The notes beneath the pieces were generated by a model. That model worked only from the letters and a program-made list of their open reading frames with translations, was not told where the DNA came from and ran no database searches. A program made the translations under genes and the position numbers. DNA of 64,000 bases from Aeromicrobium sp. Root236 (GTDB lineage Bacteria > Actinomycetota > Actinomycetes > Propionibacteriales > Nocardioidaceae), in contig NZ_LMIS01000001.1 of NCBI RefSeq assembly GCF_001428805.1, forward strand, positions 3,823,908 through 3,887,907, read 5' to 3'. This document shows positions 20,892 through 34,130 of this stretch, piece by piece; within the stretch, counting starts at the first letter, position 1, and each line of letters starts with the position of its first letter.

Positions 20892-22586
20892 GTGATTCAC
20901 ACTGCCGACAGCACGTTCCGGCTCGACGCCAACGCCGTCGACTACCTCATCGTCGCGGCCTACTTCATCGTCGTCGTGGGCATCGGCCTCATGGCGCGCC
21001 GCCAGGTCTCGACGAGCCTCGACTTCTTCCTGTCCGGCCGCTCGCTGCCGGCATGGGTCACCGGTCTGGCGTTCATCTCGGCCAACCTCGGCGCGGTCGA
21101 GATCATGGGCATGTCGGCCAACGGCGCCGAGTTCGGCATGGCGACGGTCCACTACTTCTGGGTGGGCGCCGTGCCGGCCATGCTGTTCCTCGGCATCGTG
21201 ATGATGCCGTTCTACTACGGCTCGGGCGTGCGGAGCGTGCCGGAGTTCATGCGGCGGCGCTTCGGGACCGGTGCCCACCTGGTCAACGCTCTGAGCTTCG
21301 CCGTCGCGCAGCTGCTGATCGCCGGCATCAACCTCTACCTGCTCGCGACGATCGTCAACCGTCTGCTGGGCTGGCCCACCTGGGTCTCCCTGATCGTGGC
21401 GGCGCTGATCGTCCTGACCTACACCGCGCTCGGTGGGCTCTCGGCGGCGATCTACAACGAGGTGCTGCAGTTCTTCGTGATAGTCGCGGCGCTGCTGCCG
21501 CTGACGATCGTCGCGTTGCACAAGGTCGGCGGCTGGGAGGGCATCAAGGACAAGGTGCAGCCCGGGCAGGAGCAGCTCTCGTCATGGCCCGGCACCGACC
21601 TGACCGGCATCGACAACCCCGTGCTGTCGGTCATCGGCATCGTCTTCGGCCTCGGCTTCGTGCTGTCCTTCGGCTACTGGACGACCAACTTCGTCGAGGT
21701 GCAGCGCGCCATGGCGTCGGACTCGATCTCGGCGGCGAAGCGGGCACCGATCATCGGCGCGTTCCCCAAGATGTTCATCCCGTTCATCGTGATCATCCCG
21801 GGCATCATCGCCGCGATCGTGGTCAAGGAGCTCGTCGACCTCAAGGGCGGCAAACCGGCAGGCGACGTGAAGTACAACGACGCGATCCTGCTGCTGATGC
21901 GCGACCTGCTGCCCAACGGCATGCTCGGCATCGCGATCGCCGGCCTGCTCGCGTCGTTCATGGCCGGCATGGCGGCCAACATCTCGGCGTTCAACACGGT
22001 GTTCTCGTACGACCTGTGGCAGCAGTACGTGCAGAAGGACCGCGAGGACTCCTACTACACCCGCATCGGCCGGATCGCGACCGTCGCCGCGACGATCATC
22101 GCGATCGGCACGGCAGGCATCGCGTCCAACTACTCGAACATGATGAACTACCTGCAGACGCTGTTCGGGTTCTTCAACGCGCCGCTGTTCGCGACGTTCA
22201 TCCTCGGGATGTTCTGGAAACGGATGACGGCGACCGCCGGTTGGACCGGTCTCGTGTCGGGCACGGTCGCCGCGGTGCTGGTGGCGTTCCTCAGCGAGGA
22301 CACGTTCGGCTCGGCGAGCTGGGGCGTGCTGGGGATCAAGGGCCAGGGTGCGAGCTTCGTGGCCGCCGGCGCGGCGTTCGTCGTCGACATCCTCGTGAGC
22401 GTCATCGTCACGATGTTCACCAGACCGCGCGACGAGGCGGACCTGGAGGGCCTGGTCTATTCGTTGACTCCCAAGGAGTCGCTCGTCGATCCCGACGAGG
22501 TGCACCTGCCTTGGTACCAGTCGCCGCCGAAGTTGGCCGGCCTCGGGCTCGTGCTCGTCATCGTCCTCAACGTGATCTTCTGGTAA
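20892..22586 (+). CDS. Sodium:solute symporter family protein (SSS/SGLT-like)
   Basis: 564 residues with about 13-14 transmembrane helices of the LeuT-like SSS fold: FFLSGRSLP, ANLGAVEIMG and TALGGLSAAIYNEVLQF match SGLT-type members. It imports an organic solute with Na+; the solute is not evident from sequence. GTG 20892 has GGAGAG upstream. It forms an operon with a small membrane protein 12 nt downstream. Confidence 0.9.
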   Translation: MIHTADSTFRLDANAVDYLIVAAYFIVVVGIGLMARRQVSTSLDFFLSGRSLPAWVTGLAFISANLGAVEIMGMSANGAEFGMATVHYFWVGAVPAMLFLGIVMMPFYYGSGVRSVPEFMRRRFGTGAHLVNALSFAVAQLLIAGINLYLLATIVNRLLGWPTWVSLIVAALIVLTYTALGGLSAAIYNEVLQFFVIVAALLPLTIVALHKVGGWEGIKDKVQPGQEQLSSWPGTDLTGIDNPVLSVIGIVFGLGFVLSFGYWTTNFVEVQRAMASDSISAAKRAPIIGAFPKMFIPFIVIIPGIIAAIVVKELVDLKGGKPAGDVKYNDAILLLMRDLLPNGMLGIAIAGLLASFMAGMAANISAFNTVFSYDLWQQYVQKDREDSYYTRIGRIATVAATIIAIGTAGIASNYSNMMNYLQTLFGFFNAPLFATFILGMFWKRMTATAGWTGLVSGTVAAVLVAFLSEDTFGSASWGVLGIKGQGASFVAAGAAFVVDILVSVIVTMFTRPRDEADLEGLVYSLTPKESLVDPDEVHLPWYQSPPKLAGLGLVLVIVLNVIFW

Positions 22587-22598
22587 GGAGCACACCTC

Positions 22599-22859
22599 AT
22601 GACTGCATCCGGCAAGAAGACCGTGGGCCTGTTCGACATCCGGTTCATCATCGGCGGCCTGATCGGGCTCTACGGCATCATCCTGACGCTGCTCGGCATC
22701 TTCAACGCGAGCGACAAGGAGCTCGCCAAGGGCGACGGGCTCAACATCAACCTCTGGGCGGGCCTCGGGATGCTCGTCGTCGGCATCCTGTTCGTCGTCT
22801 GGGCGAGACTGCGCCCCGTGATCGTCCCCGACGACGCGGAGACACGCGACGCTCCTTGA
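22599..22859 (+). CDS. Small two-helix membrane protein, symporter-associated
   Basis: 86 residues: helices at about 15-35 and 52-70 with a short loop, then a polar tail. RBS AAGGAG before ATG 22599. I do not recognise the family. The position 12 nt after the symporter suggests an accessory or stabilising subunit. Its stop codon TGA lies inside the first unit of the repeat array. Confidence 0.7.
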   Translation: MTASGKKTVGLFDIRFIIGGLIGLYGIILTLLGIFNASDKELAKGDGLNINLWAGLGMLVVGILFVVWARLRPVIVPDDAETRDAP

Positions 22860-23216
22860 GCGCACCGGTCCTTGAGCGCACCGGTCCTTGAGCTTGTCGA
22901 AAGGACGTGCGCACTGGGTCCTTGAGCCTGTCGAAAGGACGTGCGCACTGGGTCCTTGAGCTTGTCGAAAGGACGTGCGAGTTGGCTCCTTGAGCCTGTC
23001 GAGAGGACGTGCGCATCGGGTCCTTGAGCTTGTCGAAAGGACGTGCGCACTGGGTCCTTGAGCTTGTCGAGAGGACGTGCGCATCGGGTCCTTGAGCTTG
23101 TCGAAAGGACGTGCGCACTGGGTCCTTGAGCTTGTCGAAAGGACGTGCCTGACGGGTCCTTGAGCTTGTCGAAAGGACGTGCGCACTGGGTCCTTGAGCT
23201 TGTCGAACGGACGTCA
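22853..23216. repeat. Tandem array of 34-bp hairpin repeats
   Basis: Two short 16-bp units (22853, 22869) are followed by ten units starting at 22885 and every 34 bp to 23191, with no slippage. Each unit contains GTCCTT and AAGGAC arms 11 nt apart around GAGC(T/C)TGTCGA, so each can form a hairpin. Units differ only by single-base changes, for example CACTGGG/CATCGGG. The array fills the space between two convergent stop codons and touches both. It also creates false reading frames. Confidence 0.93.
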
Positions 23217-23510
23217 TCCCCCAGGCGAGCGGTCTTGATGATTCCGCGCGAGGTTCGGCAGCGCGGCGTAGTCTCCGCGAATCAGCGCCTCACGCTTGGC
23301 ACGAGACCAGCCGTGGAGCTTGCGTTCGACGCCCCAAGCGTCGACGACGCTCGCGAACTCGCACGCGTACGCAAGCCTCACCGGGAGGCGTGCGCTCGTG
23401 TACGCGCCTCCGAGCCCTTGCTGATGCTGCCAAAGCCGTGACTCCAGGTTGCGAGTGCTGCCGACGTAGTAGGAGCCGTCGGCGCACTCAAGGATGTAGA
23501 CGTAGGCCAT
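23214..23510 (-). CDS. GIY-YIG nuclease family protein
   Basis: 98 residues, one GIY-YIG domain: [19 protein letters not shown] gives the VYI/YVG strands with Arg following, and the later helix has the family's GVERKLHGW with the catalytic Glu. Small stand-alone members (UPF0213/YhbQ) are thought to cleave DNA; their role is unknown. The stop lies in the last array unit, and two further copies of the same repeat lie just upstream of the start, so the gene is flanked by the repeat on both sides. Confidence 0.88.
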   Translation of the reverse strand: MAYVYILECADGSYYVGSTRNLESRLWQHQQGLGGAYTSARLPVRLAYACEFASVVDAWGVERKLHGWSRAKREALIRGDYAALPNLARNHQDRSPGG

Positions 23511-23563
23511 GGGCCACAGGAAAGCGCCTTGATGAACAGGTGTCACCCGGCCCGTCCACAAGG

Positions 23564-23633
23564 TTCCTTTCGACGGGCTCAAGGGGCGGGTGGTTCGGTT
23601 CCTTTCGACGGGCTCAAGGGGCGGGTGGTCCTG
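23564..23633. repeat. Two tandem copies of the dispersed repeat, 35-bp period
   Basis: TTCCTTTCGACGGGCTCAAG begins at 23564 and again at 23599, each followed by the same GGGCGGGTGG. It is the reverse orientation and a slight variant of the 34-bp array unit. It lies between the GIY-YIG start and leuS. Confidence 0.85.
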
Positions 23634-23659
23634 TGTGCTTTCTGGACCCGCGTCACCGG

Positions 23660-23665
23660 TAACAT
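23660..23665 (+). promoter_or_regulatory. -10 box of leuS
   Basis: TAACAT, 7 nt before GTG 23673. It fixes the leuS start, since the open frame continues upstream through the repeat. No T-box leader is seen. Confidence 0.55.
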
Positions 23666-23672
23666 TCGGGCA

Positions 23673-26510
<2,838 letters not shown>

Positions 26511-26524
26511 GTCCGTTTCACCGA

Positions 26525-26530
26525 TAGTCT
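26525..26530 (+). promoter_or_regulatory. -10 box of the degV gene
   Basis: TAGTCT, 6 nt before ATG 26537; leaderless. Confidence 0.5.
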
Positions 26531-26536
26531 TCGGTC

Positions 26537-27382
26537 ATGCCTCGGATCGGGATCGTCACGGACTCGACGTCCTCGTTGTCCGCGTCCGACGCCGAGCGCG
26601 AGGGCATCGCCGTCGTACCGCTCCAGGTCATCATCGGAGCCGAGACCTACACCGAGGGCGTCGACGTCACGGCCGACATGATCGCGGAGGCGCTGGCCGC
26701 GTTCGTCCCGGTCAGCACGTCGCGGCCGACCCCTGACGACTTCCTCGCGGTCTACGAACGGCTCGCTGCCGACGGCGCCGAGGCGATCGTCTCGGTGCAC
26801 CTCAGCGCCAAGATGTCGGGCACGCTCGACTCCGCGATCCTCGCCTCCAAGCAGGCCACGGTGCCGGTGACCTGCATCGACTCGATGCAGGTCGGCATCG
26901 CCACAGGGTTCGCCGCGGGCCGGGCCGCGCGTGCGCGGGACGCCGGTGCGGATGCGATGGGTGTCGCCGAGGCGGCCCAGGGTGCCGGGGAGTCGTCGAC
27001 GGTGCTGCTCTACGTCGACACGCTGGAGTACCTCAAGCGCGGGGGACGCGTCGGCGCCGCGGCCGCCCTGATCGGGTCCGCGCTCGCGGTCAAGCCGATC
27101 CTGACGATCACCGACGGGCTGGTCGTGCCACTGGAGCGCGTACGCACGCAGGCCAAGGCGCTCGCCCGGCTGGAGGCGCTGGCGGTCGAGAAGGCGACGG
27201 CATGCGAGCAGGGCTTCGACGTCGGCGTCCAGCACCTCGCCAGCCCCGCCGTCGCGACGGCCGTCGCTGAACGCCTCGCCACGGCGCTGGGGCTCGACTC
27301 TGTCGGCGTCGACGAGGTCGGCGCCTCGATCGGCGCGCACGTCGGCCCGGGCATGATCTCGGTGACCGTCACCCCACGCTGA
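26537..27382 (+). CDS. DegV family fatty-acid-binding protein
   Basis: 281 residues. It starts with IGIVTDSTSSL, the DegV ligand-site strand, and has the conserved SAKMSGT and the later KPIL motif. DegV/FakB proteins bind a fatty acid, and FakB presents it to FakA for phosphorylation. No FakA is nearby, so the physiological role here is open. It lies between leuS and the competence genes, a conserved order in actinobacteria. Confidence 0.93.
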   Translation: MPRIGIVTDSTSSLSASDAEREGIAVVPLQVIIGAETYTEGVDVTADMIAEALAAFVPVSTSRPTPDDFLAVYERLAADGAEAIVSVHLSAKMSGTLDSAILASKQATVPVTCIDSMQVGIATGFAAGRAARARDAGADAMGVAEAAQGAGESSTVLLYVDTLEYLKRGGRVGAAAALIGSALAVKPILTITDGLVVPLERVRTQAKALARLEALAVEKATACEQGFDVGVQHLASPAVATAVAERLATALGLDSVGVDEVGASIGAHVGPGMISVTVTPR

Positions 27383-27430
27383 CCGTCGTCCGGCGGCGGG
27401 GCGGTGACCTGGTCGCCCTTCCTGCCGCCG

Positions 27431-27483
27431 AGCGGTGACCTGCTCGCCCGACAGGCGCGCTGATGGGCGAGCCGGTCACCGCT
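27431..27483. terminator. Strong hairpin downstream of the degV gene
   Basis: AGCGGTGACC (27431-27440) pairs with GGTCACCGCT (27474-27483) and CTCGCCC (27443-27449) with GGGCGAG (27465-27471), closing a 15-nt loop. A partial direct copy of the left arm precedes it near 27404. The 209-bp gap holds nothing else obvious. No T-tract. Confidence 0.6.
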
Positions 27484-27579
27484 CCACCGCTGCGGCGCGA
27501 GCTTTTCCACCGGACACGCGCCACTGGCAGCCGTCCACAGCTGCTCACCGGACGTACGCGTGAGGCAAGCCGTCCTGCC

Positions 27580-27585
27580 TAACGT
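27580..27585 (+). promoter_or_regulatory. -10 box of the comEA-comEC operon
   Basis: TAACGT, 6 nt before GTG 27592; leaderless. Confidence 0.5.
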
Positions 27586-27591
27586 CGAGGC

Positions 27592-28326
27592 GTGAAGCCC
27601 AGGCGCCCTTCTCCTCCGACCGACGAGACGCGTGCCGAGATCGCCCGGCGCCGGCTGGCTCAGCTCGCCGCCTCGTTCGACGCCGAGCTGCCGCCGGTCG
27701 AGGAGCCCGAGCGAGCCCACGTACGCCGCACCGTGGAGCTCCCGCACGCCAAGGTCCTCGCCACGATCGCCGTCGCTGCGTCGGTGCTCCTGGTGTGGTG
27801 GCTGCTCTCCGGGCGTCCCAGGACCAGCGAACCCGCGGCGCCCTTGGCGTTCGGGACGTCCACCGCGCCGGCCGGTGCCGCCAAGACACCGGAGGCCGAG
27901 CTGATCGTCGACGTCGTGGGCAAGGTCCGCAAGCCCGGCATCGTCACGGTGCCCAAGGGATCGCGCGTCTACCAGGCGATCGAGGCTGCGGGCGGCCTCA
28001 AGGGACGCGTCGACACGGCGTCGCTCAACATGGCCCGGGTGCTGGACGATGGTGAGCAGATCCTCGTCGGCATCGATCCGGTGGTCGCGCCTGGGGCGTC
28101 CGGGGGAGCGGGCGCCGCTGGAGGGCCGACCGGCGGCAAGGTCAACCTCAACACCGCCACGGCCGAGCAGCTCGACACCCTGCCGGGAGTCGGACCCGTG
28201 ACAGCACAGGCGATCCTCTCCTGGCGGGAGGAGAACGGCCGGTTCGGATCCGTCGAGGACCTGCTCGACGTCAAGGGCATCGGCGATGCGACCCTCGCCG
28301 AGCTGCGCGACCTCGTGACGTTGTGA
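27592..28326 (+). CDS. comEA: ComEA family DNA-binding competence protein
   Basis: 244 residues: a charged cytoplasmic leader, one transmembrane helix near 55-72, an SLBB domain near 103-155, a Gly/Ala linker, and a C-terminal helix-hairpin-helix pair (KVNLNTATAEQLDTLPGVG and GSVEDLLDVKGIG). It binds double-stranded DNA outside the membrane and hands it to ComEC. It overlaps comEC by 4 nt. The only DNA-uptake genes in the window are these two. Confidence 0.93.
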   Translation: MKPRRPSPPTDETRAEIARRRLAQLAASFDAELPPVEEPERAHVRRTVELPHAKVLATIAVAASVLLVWWLLSGRPRTSEPAAPLAFGTSTAPAGAAKTPEAELIVDVVGKVRKPGIVTVPKGSRVYQAIEAAGGLKGRVDTASLNMARVLDDGEQILVGIDPVVAPGASGGAGAAGGPTGGKVNLNTATAEQLDTLPGVGPVTAQAILSWREENGRFGSVEDLLDVKGIGDATLAELRDLVTL

Positions 28327-30560
28327 CCCACGACCTGCGGATGGTTCCGCCGGCACTCGCCGCATGGGGCGCCGCGGCATGCCTCGTCAGCCTCAGCTCG
28401 TACGTCGCGGTCGCCGTCGCGGTCGCAAGCGTCGTCGCGGCCGGCGCCTTGGCCCGATGGCACCGCGGGCTGGTCTGGCTCCTGACGACGGTCTGCCTCG
28501 CGGCGATCGCCACCTCGTGCGCGTGGCGCCTCACGACGATCGAGCACTCGCCGCTCACCGAGCTCGCACGTCAGCACCGCCTGGCGACGCTCGACCTCGA
28601 GGTCCGACGGGACGCCCGTACGTTCACCCACCTCGGGCACGAGTCCGTCGTCGTCGAGGTCCTCGTACGCCGGGCGGTCAGCCGCGACTCGGACATCACG
28701 ACGCGTGACCACGCCACGGCCTTCCTCGACGGCAACGCCGCGGATCTCGTCGTCGGGCGACGGTTCACCGCCACCGGCCGGCTCGCGCCGTCCGATGCGT
28801 CGGACGAGGCCGCGGTCATCGACGTCGTCCGGCGTGGACCGGCCGACCGTGCGACGTGGTGGTGGGAAGCGTCCGAACGCGTGCGCGAAGGCGTGCGCCA
28901 GTCCGTGACCCCGGTCGGCGACGAGCCCGAGGCGCTGGTCCCCGCACTGGTCGACGGCGACGACGGCAGGGTCAGCGACAAGGTCGCGGAGGACTTCCGC
29001 CGCAGCGGGCTCACGCACCTCATGGCGGTCTCCGGCACCAACCTCACGATCGTGCTCGCCGTCGTCATGGCGGTCGGCCGCGCGGCCGGCGTGCGTCGTC
29101 GCGGCCTGTGGGTGCTGGGCGCGCTCTCGATCGTCGCGTTCGTGCTGCTCGCGCGGCCCGACCCGAGCGTCGTACGCGCAGCGGCGATGGGCGCCGTCGG
29201 CGTCGCAGCGCTCGGCTTCGGCGCACGCGGGGGCGTACGCGCGCTGGCCTGGGCCGTCGTCGGGCTGCTGTTCCTCGACCCGTGGCTGTCCCGGTCGGCC
29301 GGGTTCATCCTGTCGGCGACGGCCACCGGCGGGATCCTGCTGCTGGCTCCGCCGTTCGCCCGGCGGCTCGAGCGCTGGATGCCGCGCTGGTGCGCGTTGG
29401 CGATCGCGGTGCCGATCGCCGCTCAGCTGGTCTGCACGCCGGCCATCGCCGCGTTGTCGGGCCAGATCTCGCTCGTGGCGGTCGTGGCGAACCTGCTGGC
29501 GGCGCCTGCCGTGGCGCCGGCCACCGTCGCCGGCCTGGTGGGCGGGATCCTCGCTCTGGTCTCCGTGCCGCTGAGCCACCTTGCGGGCATCGTCGCAGGC
29601 GCCTGTGCCAGCTGGATCCTCACCGTCGGGCACCGCGCCGCCGCCCTGGACGCCGCGTCGCTGGAGTGGCGGTCGCCGTGGCAGTGGCTGCTCGTGTTCG
29701 TACCGCTCGTCACCCTCGCGATCCTCGCGATCTCCTCCAGGCCGGTCCTGTTCATCGGGCTGTCGGCCGGACTGCTGGTGGCGGTCTGGCGTCCGCCGCA
29801 GACCGGGTGGCCACCGGAGGGCTGGGTCATGGTCGCGTGCGACGTCGGCCAGGGTGACGCCACCGTGCTGGACGCCGGTGGGGGCTCGGCGGTGGTCGTC
29901 GACGCTGGGCCCGACCCGACCTTGGTCGACCGTTGCCTCGACCGGCTCCACGTCCACCGCGTACGACTGATGGTGTTCACGCACGCGCACGCCGACCACG
30001 TCGACGGCTGGCCGGGGGTGCTCGACGGACGACAGGTGGACCAGGTTGCCGTGGGGCCGACCGGCGGGCCCAGCCGGGCCCGAATCCCACAGCACCAGAC
30101 CACGCCGGGCGAGTCGTTCACCGTCGGTGACGTCACCGCGGAGGTGCTGTGGCCGTCCGCCCCAGGGCCGATCCGAGCTGCGGGCGGTGACGGATCGACG
30201 GCCAACAACGCGAGCGTCGTGCTCGCGGCCCAGGTCCGCGGCGTACGTCTGATGCTGGCCGGCGACATCGAGCCCGAGGCGCAGGACGGGCTGTTGCGCG
30301 AGCACCCGGATGGTCTGGCCGCCGACGTCCTCAAGATGCCGCACCACGGCAGCGCGCGACAGTCCAAGGGGTTCTTCGACGCCGTGGGGGCCCGGCTGGC
30401 AACGATCAGCGCGGGGGAGGGCAACGACTACGGGCATCCCGCCGCCGCGGCGCTCTCGCTGTTGCGCGACGAGGACATGCAGTGGTGGCGCACCGACACC
30501 GACGGCGACATCGCGATCGTCGAGCGTGACGGGCGGCTTCTCGTCGTGACTCGCGACTAG
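28323..30560 (+). CDS. comEC: ComEC/Rec2 DNA-uptake channel with MBL-fold domain
   Basis: 745 residues: N-terminal DUF4131 region, a central multi-helix Competence domain with AVSGTNLT, and a C-terminal metallo-beta-lactamase domain with HAHADHVDG and later LAGDIE and MPHHGS. This is the full three-part form, in which the MBL domain may degrade the non-transported strand. The start GTG overlaps the comEA stop (GTGA), so the two are coupled. Confidence 0.94.
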   Translation: MTHDLRMVPPALAAWGAAACLVSLSSYVAVAVAVASVVAAGALARWHRGLVWLLTTVCLAAIATSCAWRLTTIEHSPLTELARQHRLATLDLEVRRDARTFTHLGHESVVVEVLVRRAVSRDSDITTRDHATAFLDGNAADLVVGRRFTATGRLAPSDASDEAAVIDVVRRGPADRATWWWEASERVREGVRQSVTPVGDEPEALVPALVDGDDGRVSDKVAEDFRRSGLTHLMAVSGTNLTIVLAVVMAVGRAAGVRRRGLWVLGALSIVAFVLLARPDPSVVRAAAMGAVGVAALGFGARGGVRALAWAVVGLLFLDPWLSRSAGFILSATATGGILLLAPPFARRLERWMPRWCALAIAVPIAAQLVCTPAIAALSGQISLVAVVANLLAAPAVAPATVAGLVGGILALVSVPLSHLAGIVAGACASWILTVGHRAAALDAASLEWRSPWQWLLVFVPLVTLAILAISSRPVLFIGLSAGLLVAVWRPPQTGWPPEGWVMVACDVGQGDATVLDAGGGSAVVVDAGPDPTLVDRCLDRLHVHRVRLMVFTHAHADHVDGWPGVLDGRQVDQVAVGPTGGPSRARIPQHQTTPGESFTVGDVTAEVLWPSAPGPIRAAGGDGSTANNASVVLAAQVRGVRLMLAGDIEPEAQDGLLREHPDGLAADVLKMPHHGSARQSKGFFDAVGARLATISAGEGNDYGHPAAAALSLLRDEDMQWWRTDTDGDIAIVERDGRLLVVTRD

Positions 30561-30563
30561 TCT
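30558..30563 (+). promoter_or_regulatory. -10 box of holA, sharing bases with the comEC stop
   Basis: TAGTCT, 6 nt before GTG 30570. Its first three bases are the comEC stop codon TAG. Confidence 0.5.
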
Positions 30564-30569
30564 GTCTTC

Positions 30570-31541
30570 GTGGCCACGGCATTCGGCAAGATCCTGCTCA
30601 TCACCGGCAACGCCGAGTTCCTTGCCGATCGCACCCGCGCCAGGGCGGTCAAGGCGGTGACCGCCGAGCACCCCGAGTGCCAGGTCGCCGAGGCCAGCGC
30701 TGCCGGGTTGCAGCCCGGCGAGCTTGCCGGGCTCACCAGTCCTTCGTTGTTCAGCGACGTCAGCGCGCTCGTGCTGACCGACCTGCAGGACCTGCCCGAC
30801 GTGGCGCAGGCCGAGCTGTTGGCGTACGCGGGCGAGACCTCGCCGGACATCGCCGTGGTGCTGGTCCACGGCGGTGGCACCAAGGGCAAGGGCCTGCTCG
30901 ACAAGCTCCGCAAGATGAGCACCGTCAGCGAGGTCAAGCTCGAGCAGCCCAAGTACGAACGCGACTACGCCCGCTGGGTCTACACCGAGATCCGCGACCT
31001 CGGCGCACGCATCGACGAGGAGGCCGCGACGCTGCTCGTCGCCGCCGTCGGCCAGGACCTGCGCGCCCTGGGCGGGGCCGCCGACCAGTTGGTGTCCAAC
31101 CTCGAGAAGGGCGCCGAGATCAGCGCCTCGCTCGTACGCCAGTACTTCGGCGGCCGCGCCGACGTCCGCGGCTACGAGATCGCGGACGCGGCGATCGACG
31201 GACGCATCAACGTCGCCCTCGAAGCCGCCCGCTGGGCCGAGACCGCCAAGGTCGCGCCGGTGCTGGTCACCAGTGCGTTCGCCAGCGGACTGCGTTCCCT
31301 GGCCAAGCTCGCCAGCGCACCCGACGGCATGCGCGACAACGACCTGGCGGCCTACGTCGGAGCGCCACCGTTCAAGATCCGCTCGATGCGCCAGCAGCTG
31401 CGTTCGTGGGAGCAGGCCGGCCTCGCGCAGGCCCTGAGCGCGGTCGCCCAGGCCGACCTCGACGTCAAGGGTGGATCGGCCGATCCTGCCTACGCGATCG
31501 AGCGCATGGTCCTCCAGGTCGCGGCCCAGCGCCGCCGCTGA
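30570..31541 (+). CDS. holA: DNA polymerase III subunit delta
   Basis: 323 residues. The start ILLITGNAEFLADR is the degenerate P-loop strand of delta; the three-domain clamp-loader layout fits the length. It opens the beta clamp during loading. It follows comEC in most actinobacteria. GTG 30570, leaderless. Confidence 0.93.
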   Translation: MATAFGKILLITGNAEFLADRTRARAVKAVTAEHPECQVAEASAAGLQPGELAGLTSPSLFSDVSALVLTDLQDLPDVAQAELLAYAGETSPDIAVVLVHGGGTKGKGLLDKLRKMSTVSEVKLEQPKYERDYARWVYTEIRDLGARIDEEAATLLVAAVGQDLRALGGAADQLVSNLEKGAEISASLVRQYFGGRADVRGYEIADAAIDGRINVALEAARWAETAKVAPVLVTSAFASGLRSLAKLASAPDGMRDNDLAAYVGAPPFKIRSMRQQLRSWEQAGLAQALSAVAQADLDVKGGSADPAYAIERMVLQVAAQRRR

Positions 31542-31565
31542 CGCCAGCCGCCTGCGTCAGGCATG

Positions 31566-31590
31566 AAAAAAGCCGCCCCGAGGGGCGGCT
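31566..31590 (-). terminator. Intrinsic terminator of rpsT
   Basis: On the minus strand an 8-bp stem (AGCCGCCC/GGGCGGCT) with a 4-nt loop is followed by TTTTT. It is the only classical stem-plus-T-tract terminator seen in the window. It lies 18 bp after the rpsT stop and could also stop holA transcripts. Confidence 0.9.
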
Positions 31591-31607
31591 GTCTTCGTGG
31601 CACGACG

Positions 31608-31868
31608 TCAGAGCGACGCGGCCTTCTTGGCAATGGCCGACTTGCGGTTGGCTGCCTGGTTCTTGTGGATGACCTTCTTGGAGGCGGCCTTGTCGAGCTT
31701 CTTGGTGGCCTCGCCGGCGAGCTTCTTGGCGTCGTCGGTGTTGCCGGCCGTCACGGCCTCCTCGAAGCGACGCACGGCGGTCTTGAGGGCCGAGCGCACG
31801 GACTTGTTGCGCTCGCGAGCCAGCTCGTTCTGCCGGTTGCGCTTGATCTGCGACTTGATATTCGCCAC
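31608..31868 (-). CDS. rpsT: 30S ribosomal protein S20
   Basis: 86 residues, highly basic, with the family start [15 protein letters not shown]. It binds 16S rRNA early in 30S assembly. The start is GTG at 31868. It is transcribed opposite to holA and lepA and ends at a strong intrinsic terminator. Confidence 0.97.
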   Translation of the reverse strand: MANIKSQIKRNRQNELARERNKSVRSALKTAVRRFEEAVTAGNTDDAKKLAGEATKKLDKAASKKVIHKNQAANRKSAIAKKAASL

Positions 31869-32111
31869 GGGGCAAACCTGTTTCTCTCGAATGTGTGGAT
31901 GCTGCGAAAAAGTTGTTGGACATGCCGAGGCACGCGACCGCCAACTCTATCAGCCAGCGGGCAGGAGGCTCAAATTGGTGAACCCGAGGCCGCCCGCGGC
32001 CGAGCGGTGAGGCAGGTTGAGCGATCGCGACGAAGCCGCCAGATGTCGAAACTCCGTCGAGCGACCCACGTGGCACGAGCATGCCCGGGGTGATGGGACA
32101 ATGGGGACATC
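31869..32111. other. Divergent intergenic region between rpsT and lepA
   Basis: 243 bp that must hold both promoters. On the minus strand TAGAGT lies about 76 nt upstream of rpsT and may be its -10, giving a leader long enough for S20 autoregulation. For lepA no clear -10 was found; GGGG before the ATG may be the RBS. No RNA gene was recognised. Confidence 0.35.
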
Positions 32112-33968
<1,857 letters not shown>

Positions 33969-33980
33969 CCCCACCGCCCG

Positions 33981-34039
33981 CGATTTGTGACGTTATGCGC
34001 GTCATTCGCGTCGCAGAACGCTCACAACGTCACAAATCG
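33981..34039. terminator. Long-armed inverted repeat after lepA
   Basis: CGATTTGTGACGTT (33981-33994) and AACGTCACAAATCG (34026-34039) are perfect 14-bp complements with a 31-nt loop that can form a smaller inner hairpin. It lies 12 bp after the lepA stop. No T-tract. It could end lepA transcription or bind a regulator. Confidence 0.6.
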
Positions 34040-34117
34040 TGCGACGGCGCGCCCGGTACGTAGCCGAACTGGAACCTGTTTCGCTGAAAAGCACGCGGGC
34101 AGACGTGGTCATCGAAC

Positions 34118-34123
34118 TAGCGT
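34118..34123 (+). promoter_or_regulatory. -10 box of the 34131 gene
   Basis: TAGCGT, 7 nt before ATG 34131; decides the start against an upstream open extension. Confidence 0.5.
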
Positions 34124-34130
34124 CGATGCC

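Noticed and set aside
22853..23216. Possible CRISPR array
   Set aside because: Every unit is nearly identical along all 34 bp, so there are no unique spacers, and no cas genes are present.
21582..23217. Minus-strand reading frames with FRQAQG and DKLKD repeats
   Set aside because: They translate the hairpin array and the antisense of the symporter; no start signal or family.
23529..23672. 48-residue N-terminal extension of LeuS
   Set aside because: Encoded by the dispersed repeats; the -10 box and family alignment favour 23673.
27969..30869. 966-codon minus frame opposite comEC
   Set aside because: Shadow; low-complexity Arg/Asp/Gly composition.
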